64,000 nt of DNA from Chitinophagales bacterium (GCA_025057275.1 JANWXQ010000095.1:20692-84691), one strand, 5' to 3'; positions 16,292 through 24,567 are shown, numbered from the stretch's first letter. A program made the numbers and translations. Notes: generated from the sequence alone by a model not told the origin.

Positions 16292-17659
16292 TTACTGCGG
16301 AAGACTGACAAATTTAGCGATGGCCTGCACATCCATACCGCCCCAGTTGCCGGAGCTCATCAGCAGAAGCACATGATGTTGCCACTGCTGTGCATGCAAC
16401 AGGCTGCGCAATGCTTCGGCATCGTAAGCCACCTGCAGCCGCTCGTCAGCAAATGCCTGGCGCAGGCGCTGCAGTGAAAAGAGGGCATGGCCCTTTTTTT
16501 CCACCGTCTTGCGATCCAATAACACCACAGGGATATCGGCAGCAAGAAGGCTTTGGCCATACCGGTCAATAAACCGCTCATCCAGGCTGCTGAACGTATG
16601 CAATTCCAGACAGGCAACGAGTGTGCGGTCGGGATGCGTGTCGCGAACGGCCTGCAGCGTGGCGGCAACCTTGGAGGGGGCATGGGCAAAATCGTTATAC
16701 ACGATGCAGCGGCCGGAATGCGCCAATTGCTGCAGTCGTCGCTGGGCTCCGCTGAAACGCTGCAGCGATTCCAGCGCTTGGGCCAACGGTATGCCTGCAG
16801 CTACGTTACACAGCGTGGCAGCACCTAGCAGGTTTTGCATGTTGTGCTTTCCGAGCAATTGAGTGGTATAGGTTTTTCCCTCTGCGAGCAGTTTCCAGCC
16901 CGGCCAGCCCGGAACATAATCGGGAGTGTGATAAGCCTGTACGCTCAGTCGTGCAGCTTGACGTTTTGCCATGGGTTCCAGCTGCTCATCATCGGCGCAA
17001 TACACCAAATGGCCGCTATCCGGTATGCTGTCCATCAGCGAAACGAAGGCGCTGCGATACGACTCCTCTGTAGGAAAAACATTCACGTGATCCCAGGATA
17101 AACCGCTGATCAGGGCGGCATGAGGGCGATAAACGAGAAACTTGGGCTGCAGGTTCACCACCGAATCCGGATATTCGTCGCCTTCAAAGATCATCCAGTC
17201 CGCATCGTCGCTGATCTGCACGGTATGCTCAAAACCGGGTACGGAAGCGCCGATCAGGTAATCAAATTTCAATCCTGCTGAGCGGAACACCTCCATGACC
17301 ATGGCCGTGATCGTGGTCTTTCCATGGCTGCCGGCCACCACCAGGCGCTTTTTGTCACGGGCATGTTCATACAGAAACTGCGGATACGAAAACAGCGGAA
17401 GTCCGAGCGCTTGTGCATGCAGCAACTCCGGATTGTCTTTTTTGGCATGCATGCCTACGATGACGGCATCCAGCTGGCGGTGAATCCGCTCGGCACACCA
17501 GCCTTCGCATGCCGGCAGCAGGCCATGAGCCTGAAGCCGGGAGCGCGCCGGATCGTTTATCGCATCGTCCGATCCGCTTACCGTATGTCCTGCCCGGTGA
17601 AGAGCAATAGCCAGGCTGTGCATAACGCTCCCCCCGATAGCGATGAAGTGTACCTTCAT
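16292..17659 (-). CDS. mpl: UDP-N-acetylmuramate:L-Ala-gamma-D-Glu-meso-DAP ligase
   Basis: A 455-residue Mur ligase family enzyme that joins the recycled murein tripeptide to UDP-MurNAc in cell wall recycling. The N-terminus (MKVHFIAIGGSVMHSLAIAL ... GSDD) is the MurC/Mpl nucleotide-binding fold. The ATP loop is GSHGKTTITAMVM (about residue 110). DWMIFEGDEYPDSV and the NDFAHAPSKV segment are typical of Mpl. The sequence is more Mpl-like than MurC-like because of 'IGMHAKKDNPEL' and the late 'YNDFAHAP' motif. It implies DAP-type peptidoglycan. The gene is divergent from the small lipoprotein gene. Confidence 0.9.
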   Translation of the reverse strand: MKVHFIAIGGSVMHSLAIALHRAGHTVSGSDDAINDPARSRLQAHGLLPACEGWCAERIHRQLDAVIVGMHAKKDNPELLHAQALGLPLFSYPQFLYEHARDKKRLVVAGSHGKTTITAMVMEVFRSAGLKFDYLIGASVPGFEHTVQISDDADWMIFEGDEYPDSVVNLQPKFLVYRPHAALISGLSWDHVNVFPTEESYRSAFVSLMDSIPDSGHLVYCADDEQLEPMAKRQAARLSVQAYHTPDYVPGWPGWKLLAEGKTYTTQLLGKHNMQNLLGAATLCNVAAGIPLAQALESLQRFSGAQRRLQQLAHSGRCIVYNDFAHAPSKVAATLQAVRDTHPDRTLVACLELHTFSSLDERFIDRYGQSLLAADIPVVLLDRKTVEKKGHALFSLQRLRQAFADERLQVAYDAEALRSLLHAQQWQHHVLLLMSSGNWGGMDVQAIAKFVSLPQ

Positions 17660-17688
17660 TTTCCTCTCTTTGCCTCAGTAAAATGTTT

Positions 17689-17696
17689 TAGTTTTG
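17689..17696 (+). promoter_or_regulatory. TAnnTTTG -7 promoter element for the small lipoprotein
   Basis: A perfect TAGTTTTG in the divergent gap between mpl and the lipoprotein, 48 nt before the ATG at 17745. Confidence 0.5.
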
Positions 17697-17744
17697 GTAA
17701 AAATCAAAGAGGCCATTCAGCGCCTGTTCCAATTGTTCCGAACC

Positions 17745-17882
17745 ATGAAACGAAATCAGTTCATCGTGCTTGCCGTGGCGGTTTTATTAGTTGCCTCATT
17801 GACTTCTTGTGGCACCACCAATAAGATGGGTTGCCCGGGGCAAATCAGCCAGGAGCACGTACAGCAGGACAACCGTAGTTAA
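17745..17882 (+). CDS. Small lipoprotein (45 residues)
   Basis: A 45-residue peptide. It has a basic start (MKRNQF), a hydrophobic segment (IVLAVAVLLVASLT) and a lipobox ending SC at Cys22. The mature peptide is only 24 residues (CGTTNKMGCPGQISQEHVQQ, then DNRS). It is preceded by a perfect promoter box. The frame is also open from 17694, but the ATG at 17745 yields the signal peptide. Very small lipoproteins with a GCP motif occur in Bacteroidota, from memory of the family. No function is known to me. It is an easy gene to miss in automatic annotation. Confidence 0.7.
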   Translation: MKRNQFIVLAVAVLLVASLTSCGTTNKMGCPGQISQEHVQQDNRS

Positions 17883-17928
17883 GGGCGCATCTGGGGCAAC
17901 GTGGGGTTGCCGCGACGGTTGCTCAGGG

Positions 17929-18828
17929 CTATTTGAGCCGGAAGGTGTAGGTAATGGTTCCGAATTGTTCTTCCGCTGCTTCAGGATCAGGATTAATACG
18001 CGTTTGAAGGGCGGCTTCTTCTGCCAGACGAAACAGATAGGCATCGGTAGTGGTGGATCCCCGTTGCGTGGCCTTGGCAAAAATGACAGTGCCACTGCGG
18101 TCTACCTTGATGTTGACTACCACCCGGCCGGTTTTCTGTGATTCATCCTCGATGGGTGGAAAATAAATGATGCGGCGGCCGCTCATGCCCAGCTGGGGCC
18201 CCCCGCCAGTTCCGCCTGCACCGGGTCCGCCCATGCCGGGTTGACCGCTGTAGTCGGTTCCGAACGGACTTCCTTCAGGTCGTCCCTGATCGCCGGCCTG
18301 ATTGCCGGTGCCTTCCCCGGCAGAGGTAACCTGCTGGCTACCGGGATACAAAGCCTTGGGTTTGGGCGGAGTAGGTACATGACTAATTTCCTGTTGCTGC
18401 TTCGAGGCAACAGGCCTGTTTTCTTCAGGCGTTGTCGGGCGGGCCGCCTTTTTCGGCGCGGTAAGCACAGGGGCATCCTCCACGTCCTGCGTTATAGCTT
18501 CCTGCCGGTCAGGTTGCCGCACCGGAGGAGCGGCCGCCGGAGCTGACGGCGCCTGCAGCACCGCTGCCGTGCCCTGAGGCTGCACATCGCCCATTCCCAC
18601 ATCCACCAAACCCAGATTCAGAAAGACTCCCGATGCACTGAGCGGAGGGAACGGGGGCTTGATGATGATATACAAGAAAACCAAAAAGATGACTGCATGG
18701 ACAAACAAGGCAACGGCCAGACCCAGCCAGCGCGCCCGGCGTTCGGAAGCGGCATTCGCTGCCTCGAAGGCAGGATTGATGTCCACCTGATGCTTGAGAA
18801 AATTGAAGGGATTGTAGGGGATGGCCAT
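17929..18828 (-). CDS. TonB-like energy transducer
   Basis: A 299-residue protein with one N-terminal membrane segment (about residues 34-58, LAVALFVHAVIFLVFLYIII). A long linker rich in Pro, Gln and Gly spans the periplasm. The C-terminal region of about 85 residues (VVVNIKVDRSGTVIFAKATQ ... TITYTFRLK) has the TonB/TolA C-terminal form. It should carry proton-motive energy from ExbB-ExbD to outer-membrane receptors, or act in a Tol-like complex. It is the last gene of the exbB-exbD-tonB operon, 8 bp after exbD. No TonB-dependent receptor is encoded nearby, so the partner is unknown. Confidence 0.85.
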   Translation of the reverse strand: MAIPYNPFNFLKHQVDINPAFEAANAASERRARWLGLAVALFVHAVIFLVFLYIIIKPPFPPLSASGVFLNLGLVDVGMGDVQPQGTAAVLQAPSAPAAAPPVRQPDRQEAITQDVEDAPVLTAPKKAARPTTPEENRPVASKQQQEISHVPTPPKPKALYPGSQQVTSAGEGTGNQAGDQGRPEGSPFGTDYSGQPGMGGPGAGGTGGGPQLGMSGRRIIYFPPIEDESQKTGRVVVNIKVDRSGTVIFAKATQRGSTTTDAYLFRLAEEAALQTRINPDPEAAEEQFGTITYTFRLK

Positions 18829-18836
18829 ATAGCAGC

Positions 18837-19238
18837 TTAGCGCTTGGGCTGAGTGGCCAGCACCATTTTGGCTTTGAGCCTGGTGCCGATGTCGATGACA
18901 TCCACCACATCCTGAATGGTGAGCAGGTGGTCCACCCGCAAAACAATGGTGGGGTCGGCCATACCGGCCAGTTTGGCGGCCAACCGGCTTTCCAGCTCCG
19001 GATAGGGCACCGGCTCGTCGTCAACGGCATAATTCAGGTTGCGGTCCACCGAGAGGGTGATCATTTTCTTGGCTACCGTTTGCTGCGTATGCTTGGCGCG
19101 CGGCAAGGTCAGCCGGATTACCGACGGGTTGATCATGGTGCTGACAATCAGAAAAAACAGCAGCAGCATGAACATGATGTCGTTCAGCGATGAAGTGGCC
19201 ACTTCGGCCCGATGGCGACCGTTACGACGAAATCTCAT
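18837..19238 (-). CDS. exbD: ExbD/TolR family biopolymer transport protein
   Basis: A 133-residue protein with a single membrane segment near the N-terminus (SLNDIMFMLLLFFLIVSTMI) and a periplasmic domain. LNDIMFMLLLFFL carries the conserved Asp that conducts protons in ExbD/TolR. The ATG overlaps the exbB stop by 4 bp (ATGA), so translation is probably coupled. With ExbB and the TonB-like protein it forms the inner-membrane motor. ExbD and TolR cannot be separated from sequence alone, but the neighbouring TonB-like gene favours ExbD. Confidence 0.9.
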   Translation of the reverse strand: MRFRRNGRHRAEVATSSLNDIMFMLLLFFLIVSTMINPSVIRLTLPRAKHTQQTVAKKMITLSVDRNLNYAVDDEPVPYPELESRLAAKLAGMADPTIVLRVDHLLTIQDVVDVIDIGTRLKAKMVLATQPKR

Positions 19239-19942
19239 GCGGCGGGTTCCTGAATAAGATCAACAAAGTCCACGGCGGTTTGCTCCAGGGTGTAGCTGAC
19301 CCGGTCGATCATGCTGTTGAGCACCTGGTGCATGATGAAAGCAAAGATGCCGACAATAAGCCCGGCAGCTGAAGTGATCATTTTTTCATATAGACCGCCG
19401 GCAATGGCATCGATGCTGATGTTGGCTTCAACCGATATATTGTAAAAAATCCGTATTACTCCGCTGATGGTACCCACAAAACCCATCATAGGGGCCACCC
19501 CGGCAATGATGCTCAGATATTGCAGGTTTCGTTCCAGTTTGTAGATCTCCAGCCGCCCTTCATTTTCTACGGCTGACTCTACTTCCTTGATCGGCCGTCC
19601 GATGCGTTTGATCCCTTTCAGCAGCAACCGGGCAAAGGGTGAATTGGTGCTTCGGCATAAGGCTAATGCCGATTCCATTTTTCCGTTTAGCAACTGATCG
19701 CGCAAAGTGAGCATGAAATGCCGGTCAATGCGGCTGGCCCTGCTGATTACAATGTAGCGTTCAATGCTGAAGTAAACGGCCAGTATCGAAAAGATGCCGA
19801 TGGGAATCATGATCCAGCCGCCTTTTACCAGCAGGCTGAGCAGGCTAAGGGAGTCCTGGGCGGGCGCGGTATTCTGAAATACGTTGGACGACAAGGTCAG
19901 ACTATCTACCGCAGCCTGGGTAATTTGCAGCAACAACGTCAT
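19235..19942 (-). CDS. exbB: ExbB/TolQ/MotA family proton channel
   Basis: A 235-residue membrane protein with three membrane segments: one at about 35-60 (VKGGWIMIPIGIFSILAVYF) and two in the C-terminal half (about 142-165 and 185-205). The segment GVAPMMGFVGTISGVIRIF is the MotA/TolQ/ExbB signature. It is the first gene of the operon with exbD (4-bp overlap) and tonB. A perfect promoter box (TATTTTTG, minus strand, 19998-20005) lies 55 nt upstream. Confidence 0.92.
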   Translation of the reverse strand: MTLLLQITQAAVDSLTLSSNVFQNTAPAQDSLSLLSLLVKGGWIMIPIGIFSILAVYFSIERYIVISRASRIDRHFMLTLRDQLLNGKMESALALCRSTNSPFARLLLKGIKRIGRPIKEVESAVENEGRLEIYKLERNLQYLSIIAGVAPMMGFVGTISGVIRIFYNISVEANISIDAIAGGLYEKMITSAAGLIVGIFAFIMHQVLNSMIDRVSYTLEQTAVDFVDLIQEPAA

Positions 19943-19997
19943 AAGCGGGCTTCTGAGTACAAGTGAACGTGAACCGGGGGCAGTTATTTTACCTGTT

Positions 19998-20005
19998 CAA
20001 AAATA
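19998..20005 (-). promoter_or_regulatory. TAnnTTTG -7 promoter element for exbB-exbD-tonB
   Basis: A perfect TATTTTTG on the minus strand, 55 nt before the exbB ATG. It lies in the gap between trmN6 and exbB. Confidence 0.5.
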
Positions 20006-20055
20006 CCGGTAGGCCGATGGCTGATGCGGTTAACTATTCACCAAGCGGGCAGGCG

Positions 20056-20075
20056 GTGTAGGCATTAGCCTACAC
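20056..20075 (-). terminator. Perfect hairpin at the end of trmN6
   Basis: GTGTAGGC-ATTA-GCCTACAC is a perfect 8-bp inverted repeat with a 4-nt loop that abuts the trmN6 stop codon. There is no T-tract on either strand. It could be a weak terminator or an mRNA 3'-end stabiliser. Confidence 0.45.
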
Positions 20076-20782
20076 TACCATTTCACATAATAGGCTGCCA
20101 GCAACTGATGCATTTCGGAGGAAAACCGGCCGGGCTGGTCGTGGATGGCTATAGTTTGGGTTTGTATTTCCTGAGGTTTGCGACAGAACATACAGGCTAT
20201 GCGGTGTGGTGGACGCCCGTGAATTGAGGCGATGAAAAGAAGGTGTTCGGCAAAGAATTGGTTGCGTGCAGCCAGGTTCATCAGTTGTTGCCGTTCATCG
20301 GCAGGCCACAACACCGCCAGCTTGCCTGATTGCGGCTGCAACAAACGGTTTGCCGCAGCAAATAATTCCTGCGGAAGAAGCGAAACCCTGTGGCGGGCCT
20401 GACGTCGCGCCGGATCAGGAGCTGCCAGGCGATGCACAAAAAACGGCGGATTGCTGATCATCAGGCTGTAGGTGCAATCAGAAGTAAACGTGCGGATGTC
20501 CGCACAATGGAGGCGAAGGCGCTCGCCCCATGGACTGTTTCGGAAATTCTCCGCTGCTTCAGCGGCGCATGGCTCATGCAACTCCACGGCATCAACAGGC
20601 AACGGACAACGTTGGGCAACCATCAGGGCCAGCAGGCCGGTGCCCGTTCCTGCATCCAGAACAGCGCCCTGACGGGGAACATCCACCCATGCTCCAAACA
20701 CGCAGGCATCGGTGGTGACCTTCATGGCACAGCGTTCCTGCCTGATTGAAAATTGCTTGAAGTGAAAGACAGAGCTTCCCAT
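20075..20782 (-). CDS. trmN6: tRNA1(Val) (adenine37-N6)-methyltransferase
   Basis: A 235-residue class I methyltransferase of the TrmN6 (YfiC) family, which methylates A37 of tRNA-Val. It starts FHFKQFSIRQERCAMKVTTD, typical of the family. The SAM motif is VLDAGTGTGLLALMVAQR, and the N6-adenine methylase motif SNPPFF (about residue 113) marks it as an amino-methyltransferase. It lies 19 bp downstream of the response regulator gene and probably shares its transcript. No regulatory link to the two-component pair is evident from sequence. Confidence 0.9.
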   Translation of the reverse strand: MGSSVFHFKQFSIRQERCAMKVTTDACVFGAWVDVPRQGAVLDAGTGTGLLALMVAQRCPLPVDAVELHEPCAAEAAENFRNSPWGERLRLHCADIRTFTSDCTYSLMISNPPFFVHRLAAPDPARRQARHRVSLLPQELFAAANRLLQPQSGKLAVLWPADERQQLMNLAARNQFFAEHLLFIASIHGRPPHRIACMFCRKPQEIQTQTIAIHDQPGRFSSEMHQLLAAYYVKW

Positions 20783-20801
20783 GCGCTGCGGCGATCGGTT
20801 G

Positions 20802-21860
20802 TCAGTTCAGCATGCGCCGCAGTTTGTTTTCGTTGAGGATATGGATTTTGTTGTCTTTTACTTCAATGAGCTTTTCCGACTTGAAATCACTGAGCGTGCG
20901 AATGAGAGATTCCGTGGCAGTTCCTGCAATATGAGCCAGATCGTCGCGCGATATGGATAAAGCCGGGCGATCGGTATCGGAAGCGCGGCTTCTGTCGTAA
21001 ATCAGCAATAAAGCATCGGCCACACGTTTGCGTACGGAATTATAGGCCAGCCGAAGCAGCTCTTCTTCTTTATCTGCCAGTTTACTGGCCAGCAGATGGA
21101 TGAAGGTGCGGCTGATGGACGCATCGGCATAGATGAGTTGCTGAAATTCCTGACGCGGAATAAGCATCACTTCAGCCTCTTCAAGGGTTTCCGCACTTTC
21201 ATCGTACGGTTTGTCTTCCAGCAAAGCCACCACACCAAAAAACTCGCCCGGAGTCAGCAAATGGGTAATGTATTCCTTGCCGTCTTCGTTCTGGCGATAA
21301 AGTTTTACCGTTCCCTTATTCAGGTAGTACAGATAATGAGGGCGCTGGCCGGCCTCAAAAATGGTTTGCCGCTTTTTGTATTCGCGCACTTCCCGATCGG
21401 AATGGATCAATTGATCGCCGCGCAGCGCTGAAGCCTGATTGAGAAATTCCTGTATACCTTGTTTACCGCCAGCTATTGGTCTGACAGCCATTTCGGCCTT
21501 GCGCAGCCGTGTTTCTATGGCCTGAAGCAATTCGTGCTCGGAAAATGGTTTGGTCAGGTAATCGTCGGCCCCGAGTTCCATGCCCTTGCGCATGTCAGCC
21601 TTGTCGGTTTTGGCAGTTAGGAATATGAACGGGATGGTAGCTGTTTTCGGGTTGCGGCTGAGCATGTGCAACACACCGTAGCCGTCAAGCGCCGGCATCA
21701 TGATGTCGCAGACGATCAGATCGGGCTGCTCGCGCAGAGCCAGATCAACTCCCTGTTTGCCGTTTTCTGCGGTGAGCACGCGGTAATGGGCCAGCTCCAG
21801 AATCTCTGCCGTGTTCTCGCGCACTTCCTGGTTGTCCTCAATAATCAGAATGGTTTTCAT
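20802..21860 (-). CDS. Response regulator with Crp/Fnr-type effector and DNA-binding module
   Basis: A 352-residue fusion. Residues 1-122 are a receiver domain with the acidic pair at 8-9, phospho-acceptor Asp52 (VCDIMMPALDGYG) and the conserved Lys in LTKPFSE. Residues about 150-265 form a cyclic-nucleotide-binding-like beta-barrel (FEAGQRPHYLYYLNKGTVKL ... PGEFFGVVALLEDKPYDESA). Residues 275-345 form a Crp-type winged helix (ISRDDLAHIAGTATESLIRT). The two residues that bind cAMP phosphate in E. coli CRP (Glu and Arg) are Val and Glu here, so cAMP binding is unlikely. There is no FNR cysteine cluster. The likely input is phosphorylation by the adjacent kinase gene, whose end lies 1 bp upstream. 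Confidence 0.9.
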   Translation of the reverse strand: MKTILIIEDNQEVRENTAEILELAHYRVLTAENGKQGVDLALREQPDLIVCDIMMPALDGYGVLHMLSRNPKTATIPFIFLTAKTDKADMRKGMELGADDYLTKPFSEHELLQAIETRLRKAEMAVRPIAGGKQGIQEFLNQASALRGDQLIHSDREVREYKKRQTIFEAGQRPHYLYYLNKGTVKLYRQNEDGKEYITHLLTPGEFFGVVALLEDKPYDESAETLEEAEVMLIPRQEFQQLIYADASISRTFIHLLASKLADKEEELLRLAYNSVRKRVADALLLIYDRSRASDTDRPALSISRDDLAHIAGTATESLIRTLSDFKSEKLIEVKDNKIHILNENKLRRMLN

Positions 21861-21861
21861 T

Positions 21862-23478
21862 TCAGTTTATAGGAATGGTGATGATGAATTCACTGCCTTT
21901 GCCTAACTGGCTGTGCACCTGAAGGGTGCCGCCCAATAGCTCAAGATATTTCTGTACGATGTGCAGACCCAAACCGGTTCCTTTGATGTGCAACACATTG
22001 GTGCCGCGGAAAAAGCGATCGCCCAGATGGGCCAAGTCCTGTTCGGAAATGCCCACGCCGGTATCGCGCACACTGACTCTGGCCTGGCTGTCGTTGACCG
22101 TGCTGCACACCGTGATGGTACCACCGGCCGGTGTGTATTTGACGGCATTACCCAACAGATTGAGCAAAACATTTTTCAGCAGGTTTACATCGGTAATTAC
22201 CTGTTCAGGACCCTGATGACTGCTTTGTATGGCGGGGCCTTCTTTTGCGCTTTCCTGCAGGTCTTCAACAAGTCCGTTGATCAGCTCGCGGATATTCATA
22301 GGTTGCCGGTGGGCCGTCACACGTCCTTCTTCCAGGCGGTCAACAGAAAGAAAGTCTTCCAGCATGGCCGTCAGATGGCGAACGTTTTCGTGGATCCGCC
22401 GGATGTGTCGTAACTGCTTGTCGCGCTCGCTGGTGTTGACGTATTTCTCCAGTAATTCAATAGAGGATTGTATGGTACTCAGAGGCGTCCGGAATTCGTG
22501 GGAAGCCATGCTGATAAACCGCGACTTTAAGTCGGAGAGTTCCTTTTCCTTTTTTAGGGCTTCGGCCAGTTCCTGGCGCGACTGTTCCACCTGGTGCATA
22601 GCTTCCGTCAGTTGCTGGGTCCGTTCCTCTACCCGTTGTTCCAGTTGGGCATTGAGCCTTTGGACTTCATCGGCATACTTGCGCAAAACCTGTTGCTGAT
22701 GCAGGAGGGCCTCTTCATTTTTCTTTCGGATACTGATGTCGCTGACAAAAGCCACAATGTGCGGACCATTGGGCGTCTGGTAATGCCCGAGGCTGATTTC
22801 CACAGGAAATACGGAGTTGTCTTTCCGGCGACCATAAAGATCCAAGCCGATACCCATGGGTCGGTCCTGAATGTTTTGCATGAAGTGTTGACGGTGCTTC
22901 TGATGGCGACTGATTTGCTCGTGCGGAACCAATACTTCTACAGGCTGACCTTCCAATTCCCCTTCGTTGTAGCAAAACTGTTCGCGCGCAAAACGGTTGG
23001 TAAGCAGAATGGTCCCTGAAGCATCGCAAACGATTATGCCAATGGTGGCATGATCAATAGCTGTTTTGTAGTAAGCGCTGAACCGGGCTATTTCCTGCAG
23101 CCGCTCATCCAGGTCGGCCAGAGGCAGCAACAGAACAGGAATGCGGCCATCGGTTCGGTTGGCTTCGGCCACCAGGAGAAGGGCCGGCCACGAGTCCCCG
23201 TTCAAGGCAGTGACCTGCAACACCTGCAGCGTAACATCGCGTACAAAATCTGCAGGCGATTGCACAGGTTGACTGAAAACGTGTTGCAGCGCGAAATGCT
23301 TTTCCGGATTTACCTGTTCGGCCCGGGCTTCCGGCGCATAACCCAGCAAGCGCAGACCGGCGGGGTTGATGTAATCAAACGCCTGCCGATGCAGGTCGTA
23401 CCATCCGAAGAAACACCTCAACTGCCCGGAGGCAAGGCGACTGATGCCGGCAGTAAGCAGTGATGAGCTCGGCTCCAT
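21862..23478 (-). CDS. PAS-domain sensor histidine kinase
   Basis: A 538-residue kinase. An N-terminal region (about 1-130) is followed by a PAS domain (about 135-255, HATIGIIVCDASGTILLTNR ... VSDISIRKK). A coiled coil (about 260-320) leads to the dimerisation/phosphoacceptor motif SMASHEFRTPLSTIQSS, and then the HATPase domain (NVLLNLLGNAVKYTPAGG; DTGVGIS; GTGLGLHIV). There is no clear membrane segment, so it is probably cytosolic. The frame is open to 23517; the ATG at 23478 is preferred, with a 7-of-8 promoter box (TAACTTTA, 23503-23510) 24 nt upstream. It is almost certainly the partner of the response regulator that begins 1 bp after its stop. Confidence 0.88.
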   Translation of the reverse strand: MEPSSSLLTAGISRLASGQLRCFFGWYDLHRQAFDYINPAGLRLLGYAPEARAEQVNPEKHFALQHVFSQPVQSPADFVRDVTLQVLQVTALNGDSWPALLLVAEANRTDGRIPVLLLPLADLDERLQEIARFSAYYKTAIDHATIGIIVCDASGTILLTNRFAREQFCYNEGELEGQPVEVLVPHEQISRHQKHRQHFMQNIQDRPMGIGLDLYGRRKDNSVFPVEISLGHYQTPNGPHIVAFVSDISIRKKNEEALLHQQQVLRKYADEVQRLNAQLEQRVEERTQQLTEAMHQVEQSRQELAEALKKEKELSDLKSRFISMASHEFRTPLSTIQSSIELLEKYVNTSERDKQLRHIRRIHENVRHLTAMLEDFLSVDRLEEGRVTAHRQPMNIRELINGLVEDLQESAKEGPAIQSSHQGPEQVITDVNLLKNVLLNLLGNAVKYTPAGGTITVCSTVNDSQARVSVRDTGVGISEQDLAHLGDRFFRGTNVLHIKGTGLGLHIVQKYLELLGGTLQVHSQLGKGSEFIITIPIN

Positions 23479-23525
23479 GAACAGAGGTGCTACAGGTTTG
23501 CATAAAGTTAGCTGCACCGGCGTTG

Positions 23526-23984
23526 TCAGGAACCTTGGCTTTTGCTGCGGCGACGATGCCGGCGTTCAAACCGGCCGGTAATGTCAAACAGTTTGATGCG
23601 GAACAGAATATCGCGGTAGGGTCCGTTTGTGTTCTGACCCGTCTGTTCCATGGGTTCGGGCTGCAGATCGCCCAACGTACGGCTAAGCAAGTTAAACGCC
23701 TTGGTGCTTTCGGGTCCCTTCAGTTCTTCAAAGTTGCCCCAGGCAATGACGCTTTTCCAGTTGTGCAGATCTTTCACTTCATCCACCTCAAAACACACCA
23801 GCGGGTTGCGTCGCATCATCTGAATTTTCATTCCTTCCTTGCTTCGGCTGTACACGTATCCTTCCTGAAAAACGTAGCTGACGGGCACCACATAGGTAAT
23901 GCCGTTGTAATGGCAGCCGATACGCCCCACGCGCTGGCTGCGCAATAACGAGTCTTGTTCGGACTGACTCAGGTCGCCTATCAT
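23526..23984 (-). CDS. Pyridoxamine-5'-phosphate-oxidase-like flavin-binding protein (NimA-like)
   Basis: A 152-residue split-barrel flavoprotein of the PNPOx-like group that includes NimA nitroimidazole-resistance proteins. Visible motifs are RVGRIGCHYNGITYVVPVSY (strand and FMN-binding region), GYVYSRSKEGMKIQMMRRNP and VCFEVDEVKDLHNWKSVIAW. The frame extends to 24086, but the extra 34 residues (Pro/Ala/Ser rich) do not look like the family. The ATG at 23984 begins MIGDLSQSEQD, as expected. Members bind FMN, heme or F420; the substrate cannot be told. It lies upstream of the sensor kinase in the same direction. Confidence 0.8.
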   Translation of the reverse strand: MIGDLSQSEQDSLLRSQRVGRIGCHYNGITYVVPVSYVFQEGYVYSRSKEGMKIQMMRRNPLVCFEVDEVKDLHNWKSVIAWGNFEELKGPESTKAFNLLSRTLGDLQPEPMEQTGQNTNGPYRDILFRIKLFDITGRFERRHRRRSKSQGS

Positions 23985-24217
23985 GCCATTGCCGCTTAGC
24001 GAAAAAACAGCTCTGAGCGGGGCCGGTGGATGAGCATCGTCAGGCGCCGGACTGATTGTTGGGGTGGCGGAATAAGAGCTCCTCACCGGGTAAGCCGGTC
24101 ATTTCGGGCGCTGCTTGTTGATAACTTTATTAAATAAGTGTTGCCAAAAGGTTTCCCGCCATACTACTTTTTCGCTCTGTAAATGCTACATTTACTCACT
24201 CAAAAAACCTTTTAACT

Positions 24218-24550
24218 GTGGCTACAAAAAAGAAACCCGCAAAGAAAAAAGCAGCACCCAAAAAGAAAGCTGCTGCCAAGCCTAAGGCTAAAGCCAAACG
24301 CAAGCCGAATCCTGAGTTCATGAAGGCCATGACGCCATCTCCTTCGCTGGCCGCCATTGTAGGCAACAAGCCCTTGCCGCGCACGGAAGTGACCAAGCGC
24401 ATTTGGGCCTACATTAAGAAAAACAAGCTTCAGGACAGCAAGAACAAGCGGCAGATCAATGCCGACGCTGCCCTGCAGGCGCTATTTGGCGGCAAGCGCT
24501 CCGTGAACATGTTCGAAATGACCAAACTGGTCAACAAGCATTTGTCTTAA
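24218..24550 (+). CDS. SWIB/MDM2-domain protein with lysine-rich H1-like N-terminus
   Basis: A 110-residue protein with a GTG start (24218). The first 30 residues are almost entirely Lys, Ala and Pro (KKKPAKKKAAPKKKAAAKPK), like eukaryotic H1 tails and bacterial Hc1-type proteins. Residues 38-110 (PSPSLAAIVGNKPLPRTEVT ... GGKRSVNMFEMTKLVNKHLS) are a SWIB domain, otherwise known from chromatin remodellers and from chlamydiae and Bacteroidota. It probably binds DNA through the tail and may act as a nucleoid-associated protein (inference). A 7-of-8 promoter box (TACATTTA, 24187-24194) lies 23 nt upstream and an intrinsic terminator follows, so the gene is monocistronic. Confidence 0.9.
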   Translation: MATKKKPAKKKAAPKKKAAAKPKAKAKRKPNPEFMKAMTPSPSLAAIVGNKPLPRTEVTKRIWAYIKKNKLQDSKNKRQINADAALQALFGGKRSVNMFEMTKLVNKHLS

Positions 24551-24567
24551 CAGCATTTTCCCTGAGG

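Noticed and set aside
20802..21860. cAMP-dependent regulator
   Set aside because: The two residues that hold the cAMP phosphate in CRP are replaced (Val and Glu), so a plain CRP assignment is not supported.
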